From Pseudobacteroides cellulosolvens ATCC 35603 = DSM 2933 (GTDB lineage: Bacteria; Bacillota; Clostridia; Acetivibrionales; DSM-2933): 64,000 nucleotides of DNA. The notes beneath the pieces were generated by a model. It had not been told where the DNA came from and did not search any database. It worked only from the letters and a program-made list of their open reading frames with translations. This document shows, one piece after another, positions 17,386-25,123 of the stretch. Numbering within the stretch: the first letter of the stretch is position 1; every line of letters starts with the position of its first letter. A program made the position numbers and the translations under genes. Location: positions 1,846,501 to 1,910,500 of the forward strand of contig NZ_LGTC01000001.1 in assembly GCF_001262605.1 (NCBI RefSeq), written 5' to 3'.

Positions 17386-17414
17386 AAACCTCTACCTGAT
17401 TTTGATAGAGGTTT
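17386..17414 (-). terminator. Terminator after DUF3606 gene
   Basis: Stem AAACCTCTA / TAGAGGTTT, 11-nt loop, followed on the minus strand by TTAGCTG. Lies 20 bp past the stop of the 17435-17614 gene. Confidence 0.6.
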
Positions 17415-17434
17415 CAAGCACTTATAATTTTTTA

Positions 17435-17614
17435 CTATTTATCTTCTAAATGATCTTTAACCGCATCAGCTGAAGTTCCTACTGCTTTTACAGCATCTTT
17501 TAATTCTTCAGGTGTACAATCTAAAATATCAGTCCAATTTCTTACTTCATTAGGATCATTAATATCAATTCTTTTTCCATCTAATGGTTGCCTAATTGTT
17601 TTATCATCTGGCAT
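17435..17614 (-). CDS. DUF3606 family small protein
   Basis: A 59-residue protein beginning MPDDKTIRQPLDGKRIDIND and continuing EVRNWTDILDCTPEELKDAV, then KAVGTSADAVKDHL. This is the complete DUF3606 pattern, usually about 60 residues. ATG 17614 is preceded by AGGGAGGTGAATTGT. DUF3606 proteins are common in bacteria and some phages; the function is unknown. Confidence 0.8.
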   Translation of the reverse strand: MPDDKTIRQPLDGKRIDINDPNEVRNWTDILDCTPEELKDAVKAVGTSADAVKDHLEDK

Positions 17615-17700
17615 ACAATTCACCTCCCTTCTAATTTCCTATTTCTCTATTAGGAGGGAATTTCCTGCAATTAATATAAATATTTTAATAAATATGTAAA

Positions 17701-18315
17701 TTAAACAATATCTTCAACAAACTCTGGCTTAATTGGTTCTAAATGAATCCATTTTGTTATTCCTATTTGACTTATATACCCTTTGTTAACATCCTTATAG
17801 AACTCTGCTATCTGCTTTGGTTTGTATCCATTTATCTTAAGCCACAATATTTCAGCAATTATTTTATTTTTATATTTCGAATTAGGATTATTACTCCCTG
17901 AATTTACTTTCTGTCTTTTGATAGTTGTAGACATGTCTTTGTTGCTACTATGCTTTGAAACTTCATTCTGTGTATTACAACAAGAGCTTCTATACATCTC
18001 AATATAAAATTTTTCTAAAACACTTAAAGCTTTGTGTAAGTTTTCCTTTTCCTGAAAACTCATTTCCTTAACTTTTTTGTGTTCAGATTCATGAATTACT
18101 TCAAAAATCAATTCTTCTAAATCAAAATAATATTGCAGAATCTGTTTATTAGTATTATTATACAAACCTCTTTTCAAATAATAATTGTGCCTACTTAGTG
18201 CATCATTAATCTCTATAGCACTACCGACATAAATATACTCTTGAGAACCCTTTAATCTCATACCATATACACCAGCACAATAAATATTTCCTACAACTTT
18301 CATTTTATCATTCAT
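17701..18315 (-). CDS. GIY-YIG nuclease-like protein with C-terminal HTH-like region
   Basis: A 204-residue protein. The N-terminal domain shows AGVYGMRLKGSQEYIYVGS (degenerate GIY and YVG elements), SRHNYYLKRG (catalytic Arg candidate) and LEKFYIEMYRS (Glu), the GIY-YIG order. Residues 150-195 (IAEILWLKINGYKPKQIAEF) resemble a helix-turn-helix seen behind phage GIY-YIG endonucleases. No intron is apparent, so it is probably a free-standing homing or host-DNA-cutting enzyme. The start is behind AGGAGCAAATT. Confidence 0.75.
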   Translation of the reverse strand: MNDKMKVVGNIYCAGVYGMRLKGSQEYIYVGSAIEINDALSRHNYYLKRGLYNNTNKQILQYYFDLEELIFEVIHESEHKKVKEMSFQEKENLHKALSVLEKFYIEMYRSSCCNTQNEVSKHSSNKDMSTTIKRQKVNSGSNNPNSKYKNKIIAEILWLKINGYKPKQIAEFYKDVNKGYISQIGITKWIHLEPIKPEFVEDIV

Positions 18316-18403
18316 AATTTGCTCCTATCTTGTCTTTCAGGCTTAGACATAACCAACTAAATTTAAAATACCTATATTGTTTTCCTCCCATATAAAAAGA
18401 AAA

Positions 18404-18424
18404 GAGCTGCCACTTAGACAGCTC
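18404..18424 (-). terminator. Strong terminator after small HTH-like gene
   Basis: Stem GAGCTG / CAGCTC, 9-nt loop, followed on the minus strand by TTTTCTTTTTATA. It separates the 18561-18752 gene from the GIY-YIG gene and could also block read-through from the RNA polymerase gene. Confidence 0.75.
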
Positions 18425-18560
18425 CAAACAGGAGGATTATATTTAAAGCAGCTTTACTGCTATGAAATATCTAAATTATTTTTAATTTTTTCTTGACTAT
18501 TGCATTTGAAAATGTTAGTATTATTATGCAGTATTATATCTAAATATTTATCTTAAAAAA

Positions 18561-18752
18561 CTAATACCCTTTTGATTCTAAAAACTCACTCAAAGCCTTA
18601 TATTGAGCATCTTTTAATATATATTTCTTTTGTCCTTTTCTCCATCTACAGAAATAAGGTTCATCTATATTTAAAGTTTCACATATAAATCTAGCTTTAA
18701 TACCACATTCCCGTATATATTTATTTGTTCTTTCTACTAGTGTTTCATTCAT
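18561..18752 (-). CDS. Small HTH-like phage protein
   Basis: A 63-residue protein from ATG 18752 (AGGTGAGGTT upstream): MNETLVERTNKYIRECGIKA then RFICETLNIDEPYFCRWRKG and KALSEFLESKGY. It has the length and pattern of a minimal Cro/XRE-type DNA-binding domain (WRKG in the recognition position). It lies alone between two terminators, immediately downstream of the large polymerase gene, and could be a middle or late regulator; that is inference. Confidence 0.68.
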   Translation of the reverse strand: MNETLVERTNKYIRECGIKARFICETLNIDEPYFCRWRKGQKKYILKDAQYKALSEFLESKGY

Positions 18753-18811
18753 AACCTCACCTTTTAACATTTAACAATTTTTTTTGTAAATAAAAATATT
18801 TTAAATATATA

Positions 18812-18840
18812 TTGACTTTTGATTTTGGCTTTGATACAAT
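18812..18840 (+). promoter_or_regulatory. Plus-strand sigma-A-like promoter facing the RNA polymerase gene
   Basis: TTGACT (18812-18817), 17-bp spacer, TACAAT (18835-18840), preceded by an AT-rich segment. No ORF lies downstream on this strand before the strong hairpin at 18950-18996, so it would make a short convergent RNA. Confidence 0.5.
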
Positions 18841-18846
18841 AGAGTT

Positions 18847-18996
18847 GTCGATACTATATAATATAAATTATCTTGTCATATTGTAATTGACTAAAATTTG
18901 GCTCAAACCCTTTATTTTACTATGTTTTATAACTTTATTGCATAAAATAAAAAAGTGCCTTTAAGCTAGTAATATAAAGGCTTAAAGGCACTTTTT
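18847..18996 (+). ncRNA. Candidate short convergent/antisense RNA
   Basis: Bounded by the TTGACT-17-TACAAT promoter and a 17-bp perfect terminator stem, this roughly 150-nt unit has no plausible ORF (longest ATG frame 7 codons). It runs head-on toward the 3' end of the single-chain RNA polymerase gene. It may be a regulatory RNA of the prophage or may reflect chance promoter-like sequence in AT-rich DNA. Confidence 0.3.
18950..18996. terminator. Bidirectional terminator downstream of RNA polymerase gene
   Basis: Perfect 17-bp inverted repeat (AAAAAGTGCCTTTAAGC and its complement) with a 13-nt loop. The T-run lies within the stem on each strand, so it can stop transcription both ways. It lies 13 bp past the stop of the polymerase gene. 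Confidence 0.85.
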
Positions 18997-19008
18997 AAAA
19001 TGTGGAAT

Positions 19009-22000
19009 TTATTTCTTCTTTCTCAATTTATCTTTTTCTTTTCTGTTTTTATCGGAACACTTTTCACATCTTTTTTGGTTGTTAGATTTCTTTTTATATC
19101 TCCTACCACAACCCAAACACATAAAAGTCTTTTTATTAAGTTTTATATTGCCAACAATCACATCACCAAAAGCTGTCCATAATAAACTCTTACATCTGTC
19201 TTTATGCTTGCTGTAAACATATTTTATTAGTATGTCAACAATATCTACTATATCAATAATTCTACAATCATTATCTTTACTCACAACTGACAGTATTTCC
19301 TGTTTACATTGAGAATAAATTATACTGGATTTATTGATTATAGTTTCTTCTTCAGAATCATTTAAATTTGTATCTTTTACTTTTATGAACCATTTATTTT
19401 TAGTTTCGTTCATTTCTTCATATTTGTTAATAATTGCTTCACCATAAGTTTTATAAACTTCTGTCTCATTAATTTCAGGATTATTCATTATATTCTTGAT
19501 ATAGAACTTACCAATTTTACTAAAATCATAAGTAAACTCATTATCTTTAATATCCTCAAACTTTTTACAGACTTTATTAACAACACTACCATTAATTTCT
19601 TCAACTTGACTTTCTTTTTTGTTCTTAGCATATATAAAGAAATGTGGATTTTTTAGCTTATCTAGTATTTTGAATTCAATTTTTAAATCTTCAGGTATTT
19701 TAGGGAAATATTTAGTTTTAGCAGCATCAATACTAGCATTGTTTATAAAACATATTTTTTTTGCCAATGTTAAAGCATTATCATTGATACCATCAATATT
19801 CCAAATTTTAGTCAATCTATTACTATAAATACCTATGTTGCCATACTCCCATGCTAATTTCATACTTTCCCAAATAGAATCATTATTTATTTCTTCAGGC
19901 TTACCTGTACCTAATTCATAATATAATGGATTAATACCCTTCATTGCTTCTTCAGCAACTTTAGTCCAAGTGCTATCTGAAATTACTGTTGCTTCATCCC
20001 CATCTACATCATACATAAGAAGCTTTGACATTATAGTATGACAGCTTGTATAAATACAATTGGTTATAAACCACTTTTGGGTATTATCATCTATCAGATT
20101 AGTATTTATTGCATGTTCTCTATACAATGACGGACTTCTTAATATATCAAGTGTTACACCATCATCATATAACATACAACTTACTTGACCATCTTTCAAT
20201 AAACCTTCAGGATTCTTATTACCTGAAATCAGATATTCTAACCATGCAAATACATCAGGGCATAAAAACATTCGTTTTGTATTTTCAATAATAAATTTAC
20301 CTGCTTTTGCTTTCTTTTTTCTGCTGTTTATTGCTCCTGATAACATATCTTGTACATGATAATCATGTAACAGTTCAGGGTATAATAACAATGCATCTTG
20401 TAAAGCATTTCTTTTTCTATTTATCTTAGTTGCTCCCAACATTTCAAGCATTGTATCTGTATCATTATAAGCATCCTTTATTTCATCATATGTTGATTTA
20501 ATTAATATATTAACTTCTGTTTCTGTCATATTGGTTAAACTTTGCAAAAATTGATAGTTTATTTCTTTATCAAGGAATGTATCAGGCTCTATATTAAGTT
20601 TACATGCTTCACACTCTAATTCAATAAAATAATCCTGATAAGTTTTCCAAGCAGTTTTATTACCACTCTTTTTTGCTAGGTGCTTATAGTATTTATACAT
20701 CTTGAACTGTGATTTGGTGAAAATATATCTTATGTCATGCTTTTGTAAATCCCATTCAACTCCATCTAAATCACGAATAATATATTTGTTTACACTCGAA
20801 CAATATTCTAGTAGTGATTTTTTGTTTACAGGTATCATTAGCCCCTTCATCCAAGGTAAACGGCATTGGAAAGCATTGTCTATTTCACTATCAGTAATAT
20901 ATAATCCTGCACCATCACTATGATTTATTAGAATACTTCTATTATCATTAAGTGTAATTTCAAAAGTTTTATTATCAATATAATCAACAATTCCTGTAAC
21001 TTCAGTCTCAAAATCAGGAATTACTATTGCTTTAGATATATCAAATCCTTCCCATAAACTTGAAGCTGAATTTGTGAGTGCCAAGTATGTCAAGTACTTG
21101 TTCACTATGCAACCTTTATATTCTTCATCATCTATAATTTCAATATAACTATTAATATCATCAAGAATTAAACCACACATTAATTTTTTCTTAAAAGTAT
21201 TAAAGGTGCTTTCTTTAATCATTACTACCTTTTTTTTGCGTAACTGTCCCGCACTTGAAGTAAATACACAATAAGTATTACCCAAATATTTAAAGCCATT
21301 TTTGACCAATTGTTCAATAATATCATAATAAACAGTTTCAATAATAAATATTTCCTCTGTCAATTCATCATACTTTAAATCAAGTGTTCTGGTTAAGAAT
21401 GAATCAAATAAAGCTATTTGCTTATATACTTTAACCTTTTCTATTTCTTCACCAGTATCCTTATCTTTGTATTTAAAATATAATCTATCTCTTTCAAGTG
21501 TCCTAACTAAATCAACATTAGATTTACGTTCTTCTTCAAATTCTTTATGTAATTTTTTTATATTATCTTTACAATCTTTATATTCTTTAATACTCTTTAA
21601 TTTTTTCTTATAAATACTGATTGATTTCATTTTATCGCATTTACATTTATCTTTAACTTCTCCACAATCCTCACAAATGACTAAAGATAATTTATTTTCA
21701 TTATCAGAAATAGTGTCTTTATCCTTATCAGATAATCTGAATTTTTTACTTCTTTTCACATCAGCAGATTTCAAAATTGCATTAAAATACTTTTTTAATT
21801 CCTCTAATTGTTTTATTTCTTCATCAGACATTTCAGTATCTTTATTATAAGTTTTGGATTTTAAACTTTCATATAGTTCCTTCTTAACTTTATACTCACT
21901 TAAACTTTCAGTGATTATTTCAAGCATACTTAATTTAGTATGTTCCTCAATAAGTTTTTTATATTTCTTTGTTTCCAGATACTTTTTATTTAATTCGCTC

Positions 22001-22062
22001 TCTTTAGAAGTGTAAAAATCCTTTACATCAAGCATAAATAGTTTAACCTGTTTATTCATCAT
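19009..22062 (-). CDS. Putative single-chain RNA polymerase (YonO/QDE-1-like, DxDGD)
   Basis: A 1017-residue protein with the marks of the two-barrel polymerase superfamily. First barrel: HSDGAGLYI (D383, G384, G386) followed by FQCRLPWMKGLM with K406, matching the DGxG...Q.R...KG pattern of QDE-1-like enzymes. Second barrel: LLMYDVDGDEATVI with D685, D687 and D689, the metal-binding DxDGD triad. It also has a putative N-terminal zinc knuckle (C130, C133, C140, C142) and a C-terminal zinc ribbon (C982, C985, C999, C1002). SPbeta YonO of this class is a DNA-dependent RNA polymerase for late genes. Here the gene follows a replication-like gene and precedes terminase and structural genes on the same strand, so late transcription is the likely job. 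RNA-templated synthesis cannot be excluded. Confidence 0.78.
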   Translation of the reverse strand: MMNKQVKLFMLDVKDFYTSKESELNKKYLETKKYKKLIEEHTKLSMLEIITESLSEYKVKKELYESLKSKTYNKDTEMSDEEIKQLEELKKYFNAILKSADVKRSKKFRLSDKDKDTISDNENKLSLVICEDCGEVKDKCKCDKMKSISIYKKKLKSIKEYKDCKDNIKKLHKEFEEERKSNVDLVRTLERDRLYFKYKDKDTGEEIEKVKVYKQIALFDSFLTRTLDLKYDELTEEIFIIETVYYDIIEQLVKNGFKYLGNTYCVFTSSAGQLRKKKVVMIKESTFNTFKKKLMCGLILDDINSYIEIIDDEEYKGCIVNKYLTYLALTNSASSLWEGFDISKAIVIPDFETEVTGIVDYIDNKTFEITLNDNRSILINHSDGAGLYITDSEIDNAFQCRLPWMKGLMIPVNKKSLLEYCSSVNKYIIRDLDGVEWDLQKHDIRYIFTKSQFKMYKYYKHLAKKSGNKTAWKTYQDYFIELECEACKLNIEPDTFLDKEINYQFLQSLTNMTETEVNILIKSTYDEIKDAYNDTDTMLEMLGATKINRKRNALQDALLLYPELLHDYHVQDMLSGAINSRKKKAKAGKFIIENTKRMFLCPDVFAWLEYLISGNKNPEGLLKDGQVSCMLYDDGVTLDILRSPSLYREHAINTNLIDDNTQKWFITNCIYTSCHTIMSKLLMYDVDGDEATVISDSTWTKVAEEAMKGINPLYYELGTGKPEEINNDSIWESMKLAWEYGNIGIYSNRLTKIWNIDGINDNALTLAKKICFINNASIDAAKTKYFPKIPEDLKIEFKILDKLKNPHFFIYAKNKKESQVEEINGSVVNKVCKKFEDIKDNEFTYDFSKIGKFYIKNIMNNPEINETEVYKTYGEAIINKYEEMNETKNKWFIKVKDTNLNDSEEETIINKSSIIYSQCKQEILSVVSKDNDCRIIDIVDIVDILIKYVYSKHKDRCKSLLWTAFGDVIVGNIKLNKKTFMCLGCGRRYKKKSNNQKRCEKCSDKNRKEKDKLRKKK

Positions 22063-22163
22063 ACTATATAAAGTCCTCCTATTATTTGATCCCTTATTAT
22101 TTGAATTTTATTTTATAATTTTCATAATTACCTGATTAAAAGTCAAAGTCAAAAGCCTAACGC

Positions 22164-22213
22164 GGGGCAAAGAACGCCCCTTGTTTGGTCTTTGGGAGAA
22201 AGGCACTCCCAAA
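22164..22213. other. Two tandem GC-rich hairpins upstream of the RNA polymerase gene
   Basis: GGGGC-7-GCCCC (22164-22180) and TTTGGGAG-7-CTCCCAAA (22191-22213) lie 10 bp apart in otherwise very AT-rich DNA, about 100-150 bp before the polymerase start. On the minus strand they would be in its leader. On that strand neither is followed by a clear T-run, so they look more like a structured leader or protein site than a plain terminator. The rest of the 22063-22460 gap shows no supported gene. Confidence 0.45.
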
Positions 22214-22460
22214 TCCCATCAATATATTTATTTTTTATATTTTATAAATTATTGAATAATAATATTGATTAATGATTATAATTAATATATAATAAATTTC
22301 ATCAATAAGTATTTTACTTTTTGTTTTATTGTTGTGCTCACATATAATAAAGATAAGATGTATTAAATTTTTCAAACGCTCACTATCACTACATTTCAAG
22401 TTTTTTTGAGGTCGCAAAATCTGACTAATAGTATGGTTTTTGGTCGGAAAACCTGACTCA

Positions 22461-23363
22461 TCAAAAATACTTCTCCATTACTTTGAAAGCATATTCTGGT
22501 TCACTATCACCATAAATTATTTTTGGATTAATACATATTTCTTTTTTGTTCGAATCTATATCTTTTTCAATAAATATCAGAACATTTTTACCATCTGCCA
22601 ATTTAATCTTCTTCAATTCCTTTTTGAGCTGAAATAGATACTTCTTATTATATCCAAGAATTGCAGCCAAATTGTCTAAAGTTAAAATGTTTAATAGTTC
22701 CAGGTTTTGCTCATCTGGATTAGTACAAAGTATATTCCAGTACCTATTAATAAATGGAATTAACATAAATATAATTCCTAGTTGTTTATGATTTTTTACA
22801 GGAGTATTTTTATATAGATGCTGTATTGCATCAATATAGATCCTTATATAATTCCTTTTCAAAATAAATTTCTTATGTTCAGCAGGAAATCCCTTAAAAA
22901 AATGTGCTTTGTTTAAGTAGAGCTTATCTTCTTTTTCTTCTATTATTTTTAATTTCACTATCTTATTATAAAATGTGTAGAACGTTTCTTTATGTAGCTT
23001 TAAAACTAACTGATTAAGATTTTGTTTTGTTAATACTGTTCTATTATCAAAGGTTAATATTCCTTCATATGTAACAAATGATGCAAGATATATTAATCGA
23101 GTTAGATCTGCCTGAGTTAAATCTTTTTTTGATTTGCAATATCTATAAATCATGAAAATAAAACTTCCACTTATTTCTTTGTTGTAATCTTTCATAAAAA
23201 AGACTTTATTTTCCTTTTGTAAGGCCTTTTTTTGCTTATCTCTTAATTCAGCTTGTTTGTGTCTATCTTTTTCTGTTAAAATTATTGGTTTATCATCTTT
23301 AGTAAATTCTGTTCTCTCTCCTGTTTCTGCATCTATATATATTCCTGCTAGATTATTATCCAT
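22461..23363 (-). CDS. Putative replication/initiator-type protein (winged-helix-like), unknown
   Basis: A 300-residue protein with basic Lys-rich segments and two regions with winged-helix character: FVTYEGILTFDNRTVLTKQN with HKETFYTFYNKIVKLKII, and LTLDNLAAILGYNKKYLFQL with KKELKKIKL. Layout resembles phage and plasmid replication or RepA-like proteins that start with regulatory HTH domains. It precedes the polymerase gene. No helicase, primase or polymerase motif is present. Replication is an inference from position and fold pattern. Confidence 0.5.
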   Translation of the reverse strand: MDNNLAGIYIDAETGERTEFTKDDKPIILTEKDRHKQAELRDKQKKALQKENKVFFMKDYNKEISGSFIFMIYRYCKSKKDLTQADLTRLIYLASFVTYEGILTFDNRTVLTKQNLNQLVLKLHKETFYTFYNKIVKLKIIEEKEDKLYLNKAHFFKGFPAEHKKFILKRNYIRIYIDAIQHLYKNTPVKNHKQLGIIFMLIPFINRYWNILCTNPDEQNLELLNILTLDNLAAILGYNKKYLFQLKKELKKIKLADGKNVLIFIEKDIDSNKKEICINPKIIYGDSEPEYAFKVMEKYF

Positions 23364-23376
23364 TTAGCTCCTCCCA

Positions 23377-23736
23377 TCAATTCACTTTATTTAGTTTCTT
23401 AGTTGAATAAGAATAACCCCTTAGTTCTCTATCTCTTTTTCTCTTTATAGCATTGGCTATTGCCGTTTCTTTTTCTTTTTTTAAAATTTCATAATCAGCA
23501 TCTTCAAGCTCACGAATCTTTTGATAATATATGGCATAATTTTCATACATCCTTCTAAAAATGCCTTCTTTAAGCCTTAAAAACTGATATTTATGATAGA
23601 AAATACATTCATTTATTTCATTCATACGAATTGTATGTTCATTTAAATCTATTATACTTGCTAAAGAATTCGTACTTTTAGTTCCTAGATTTCCATTATT
23701 CTTTTTATATATAGTAACTGCATTATTTGTTTCCAT
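23377..23736 (-). CDS. Early phage protein, coiled-coil, unknown
   Basis: A 119-residue, highly charged protein with helical, Tyr- and Lys-rich C-terminus (YQKIRELEDADYEILKKEKE). AGGAGGATATATT precedes the start and it ends 13 bp before the replication-like gene, so the two are probably co-transcribed. I do not recognise a family. Confidence 0.6.
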   Translation of the reverse strand: METNNAVTIYKKNNGNLGTKSTNSLASIIDLNEHTIRMNEINECIFYHKYQFLRLKEGIFRRMYENYAIYYQKIRELEDADYEILKKEKETAIANAIKRKRDRELRGYSYSTKKLNKVN

Positions 23737-23830
23737 ATAATATATCCTCCTGTTAATAGTTCAGTAAGGACTGCCCCTTAAAGATAGTCCTCCTGATTTA
23801 GATTTAATTTGTTTAAAGGTTTGTAAATGG

Positions 23831-23855
23831 AGGAGCAGAACATAATTCTGCTCCT
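23831..23855 (-). terminator. Hairpin between early genes
   Basis: Perfect 10-bp stem AGGAGCAGAA / TTCTGCTCCT with a 5-nt loop, followed on the minus strand by CCATTTACA, which is poor in T. The stem covers an SD-like AGGAG, so it may act as an RNA structure rather than a true terminator. Confidence 0.45.
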
Positions 23856-23873
23856 AACAATGAGCTTTTGAAT

Positions 23874-24188
23874 TTAATTATTGTCTTTCTTTTTCTTTAA
23901 TTTTTCTTGTCCCCAAGGTGTTTCAGCATTTCCTTCAATTACATCTTTTATTGCATTTCTTATTTGGTTTTGACTCATACCTTTTACTTCTTCTTGTACT
24001 ATTTCATTTGAAACTTTATTAAATATAGCTTTAGCTTCATCAAAAGTAATATTAAATTCACTAGCAGCTTCATTAAGAACTAAATCATCATGTTTTGAAG
24101 GATAATAAGCTCCATCCCTTTTTATGTAATATTTCCATTTTGTATCACAGAATTCATATACTTTCTTTTCATTTATATCTATTATCAT
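23874..24188 (-). CDS. Early phage protein, unknown
   Basis: A 104-residue protein from MIIDINEKKVYEFCDTKWKY at 24188 (an upstream in-frame ATG at 24206 has no better site). A central EFNITFDEAKAIFNKVSNEI helix pair and a basic Lys-rich C-terminal tail. Acidic-basic split and position in the early operon suggest a nucleic-acid-related accessory, but no family is recognised. Confidence 0.55.
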   Translation of the reverse strand: MIIDINEKKVYEFCDTKWKYYIKRDGAYYPSKHDDLVLNEAASEFNITFDEAKAIFNKVSNEIVQEEVKGMSQNQIRNAIKDVIEGNAETPWGQEKLKKKKDNN

Positions 24189-24273
24189 CTTTAAATACCC
24201 TTTCATTTTTAAATAATCTTGTTTTTTTATTAGTAACTATGCTATAATTTCATTACGAAAAATTTTTCTTGAT

Positions 24274-24310
24274 GCTTTAAAGTGTTGGTAGCACTTTAAA
24301 GCTTTTATTT
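24274..24310 (+). terminator. Orphan intrinsic terminator on the plus strand
   Basis: Perfect 11-bp stem GCTTTAAAGTG / CACTTTAAAGC, 7-nt loop, followed on the plus strand by TTTTATTTTTTG. No plus-strand gene precedes it; a TTGTTT-18-TATAAT promoter-like pair lies at 24219-24248. It may end a tiny RNA, or shield the early operon from opposing transcription. On the minus strand it lacks a T-run. Confidence 0.5.
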
Positions 24311-24396
24311 TTTGTGCAGGACTTCTAATTTGTAGTTGTATCATCAACTTATCTCCTCTCTATAAAATTTATATAAGTTCCAAATTGGAATCATAT

Positions 24397-24912
24397 TCAA
24401 TTAATTAATAATTTAGAGCCTTTATTTTCTATAGCCTTAAACACTACTTCCCCGTCATATTTAACATCCTTATATTCAGTTATGTAGAACTTGAAACCAG
24501 CATTTAGATTAATATTTAATGCTTCAAGTGTTTTTATTACTTCTTCAGCTTTCTTTTGTGAATATGAAGATATATATCTTCGATCATTATGACCTGTAGA
24601 GCCGATAAAAAACCACCTAGTTTCAGATTCTTTGATAAAGCAGTTTTCATCAATAATTGTATTAGTAGTTGATTCCATAATCATATAACATGTGTTATCT
24701 TTCACACCCTCAACAACTTTAAAACTATGTCCTAAATTCCCTACATTATTATGTAACATTAATTTCTTTACCGCATCTTTTGCAATTTCTTCTGTAGCAT
24801 ATCCTCTTTCTGGTTTCTTAGTTGGGTTATAGTAGAATGTTTTACCAACCTTTTTAATGCCATCTTTAAAGGTATACATGTTGTTCTCGTCCTGAATTAG
24901 ATATTGTTCCAT
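24397..24912 (-). CDS. First gene of the early operon, unknown
   Basis: A 171-residue protein starting MEQYLIQDENNMYTFKDGIK behind ACAGGAGGTCAAT. Two similar-looking alpha/beta halves (GYATEEIAKDAVKKLMLHNN and SYSQKKAEEVIKTLEALNIN) each pair a strand region with a helix, perhaps a duplicated fold. It is transcribed from the divergent promoter opposite the repressor, the place of Cro/antirepressor-type early genes, but has no HTH. Unknown function. Confidence 0.6.
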   Translation of the reverse strand: MEQYLIQDENNMYTFKDGIKKVGKTFYYNPTKKPERGYATEEIAKDAVKKLMLHNNVGNLGHSFKVVEGVKDNTCYMIMESTTNTIIDENCFIKESETRWFFIGSTGHNDRRYISSYSQKKAEEVIKTLEALNINLNAGFKFYITEYKDVKYDGEVVFKAIENKGSKLLIN

Positions 24913-24955
24913 AATATTGACCTCCTGTATTTATCATTTAATAATATTCTATAAA

Positions 24956-24985
24956 TATAATATACCAATTATATTATAATGTCAA
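24956..24985 (-). promoter_or_regulatory. Early promoter with overlapping palindromic operator
   Basis: On the minus strand TTGACA (24985-24980), 17-bp spacer, TATTAT (24962-24957). A perfect 9-bp inverted repeat TATAATATA / TATATTATA with 5-nt centre (24956-24978) covers the -10 and spacer, the classic place for a repressor site. The AT-rich context makes chance palindromes more likely, so the operator is tentative. Confidence 0.5.
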
Positions 24986-25061
24986 TATTATATTTGTTAT
25001 ATTTAATATTTTTTTATATATTCCTATATTATATAATACTATAATATATATAAATTATATC

Positions 25062-25090
25062 TTGACATTTAATATAGTTAATATTAATAT
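25062..25090 (+). promoter_or_regulatory. Repressor promoter
   Basis: TTGACA (25062-25067), exactly 17 bp, TAATAT (25085-25090), about 33 bp before the repressor GTG start. Divergent from the early promoter about 80-100 bp away. Confidence 0.6.
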
Positions 25091-25123
25091 TAAAATATAA
25101 TAGTTATAGGAGAGTGTTATAAG

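Noticed and set aside
19009..22062. Reading the DxDGD protein as an integrated RNA-virus replicase
   Set aside because: RNA-virus polymerases use a GDD palm motif of a different fold. The DGxG...KG and DxDGD pair fits the two-barrel class, and the gene is inside a DNA-phage operon.
22235..22417. 60-codon minus-strand frame upstream of the polymerase gene
   Set aside because: Composition (Ile, Tyr, Asn only) is that of random AT-rich DNA, and it has no ribosome site.
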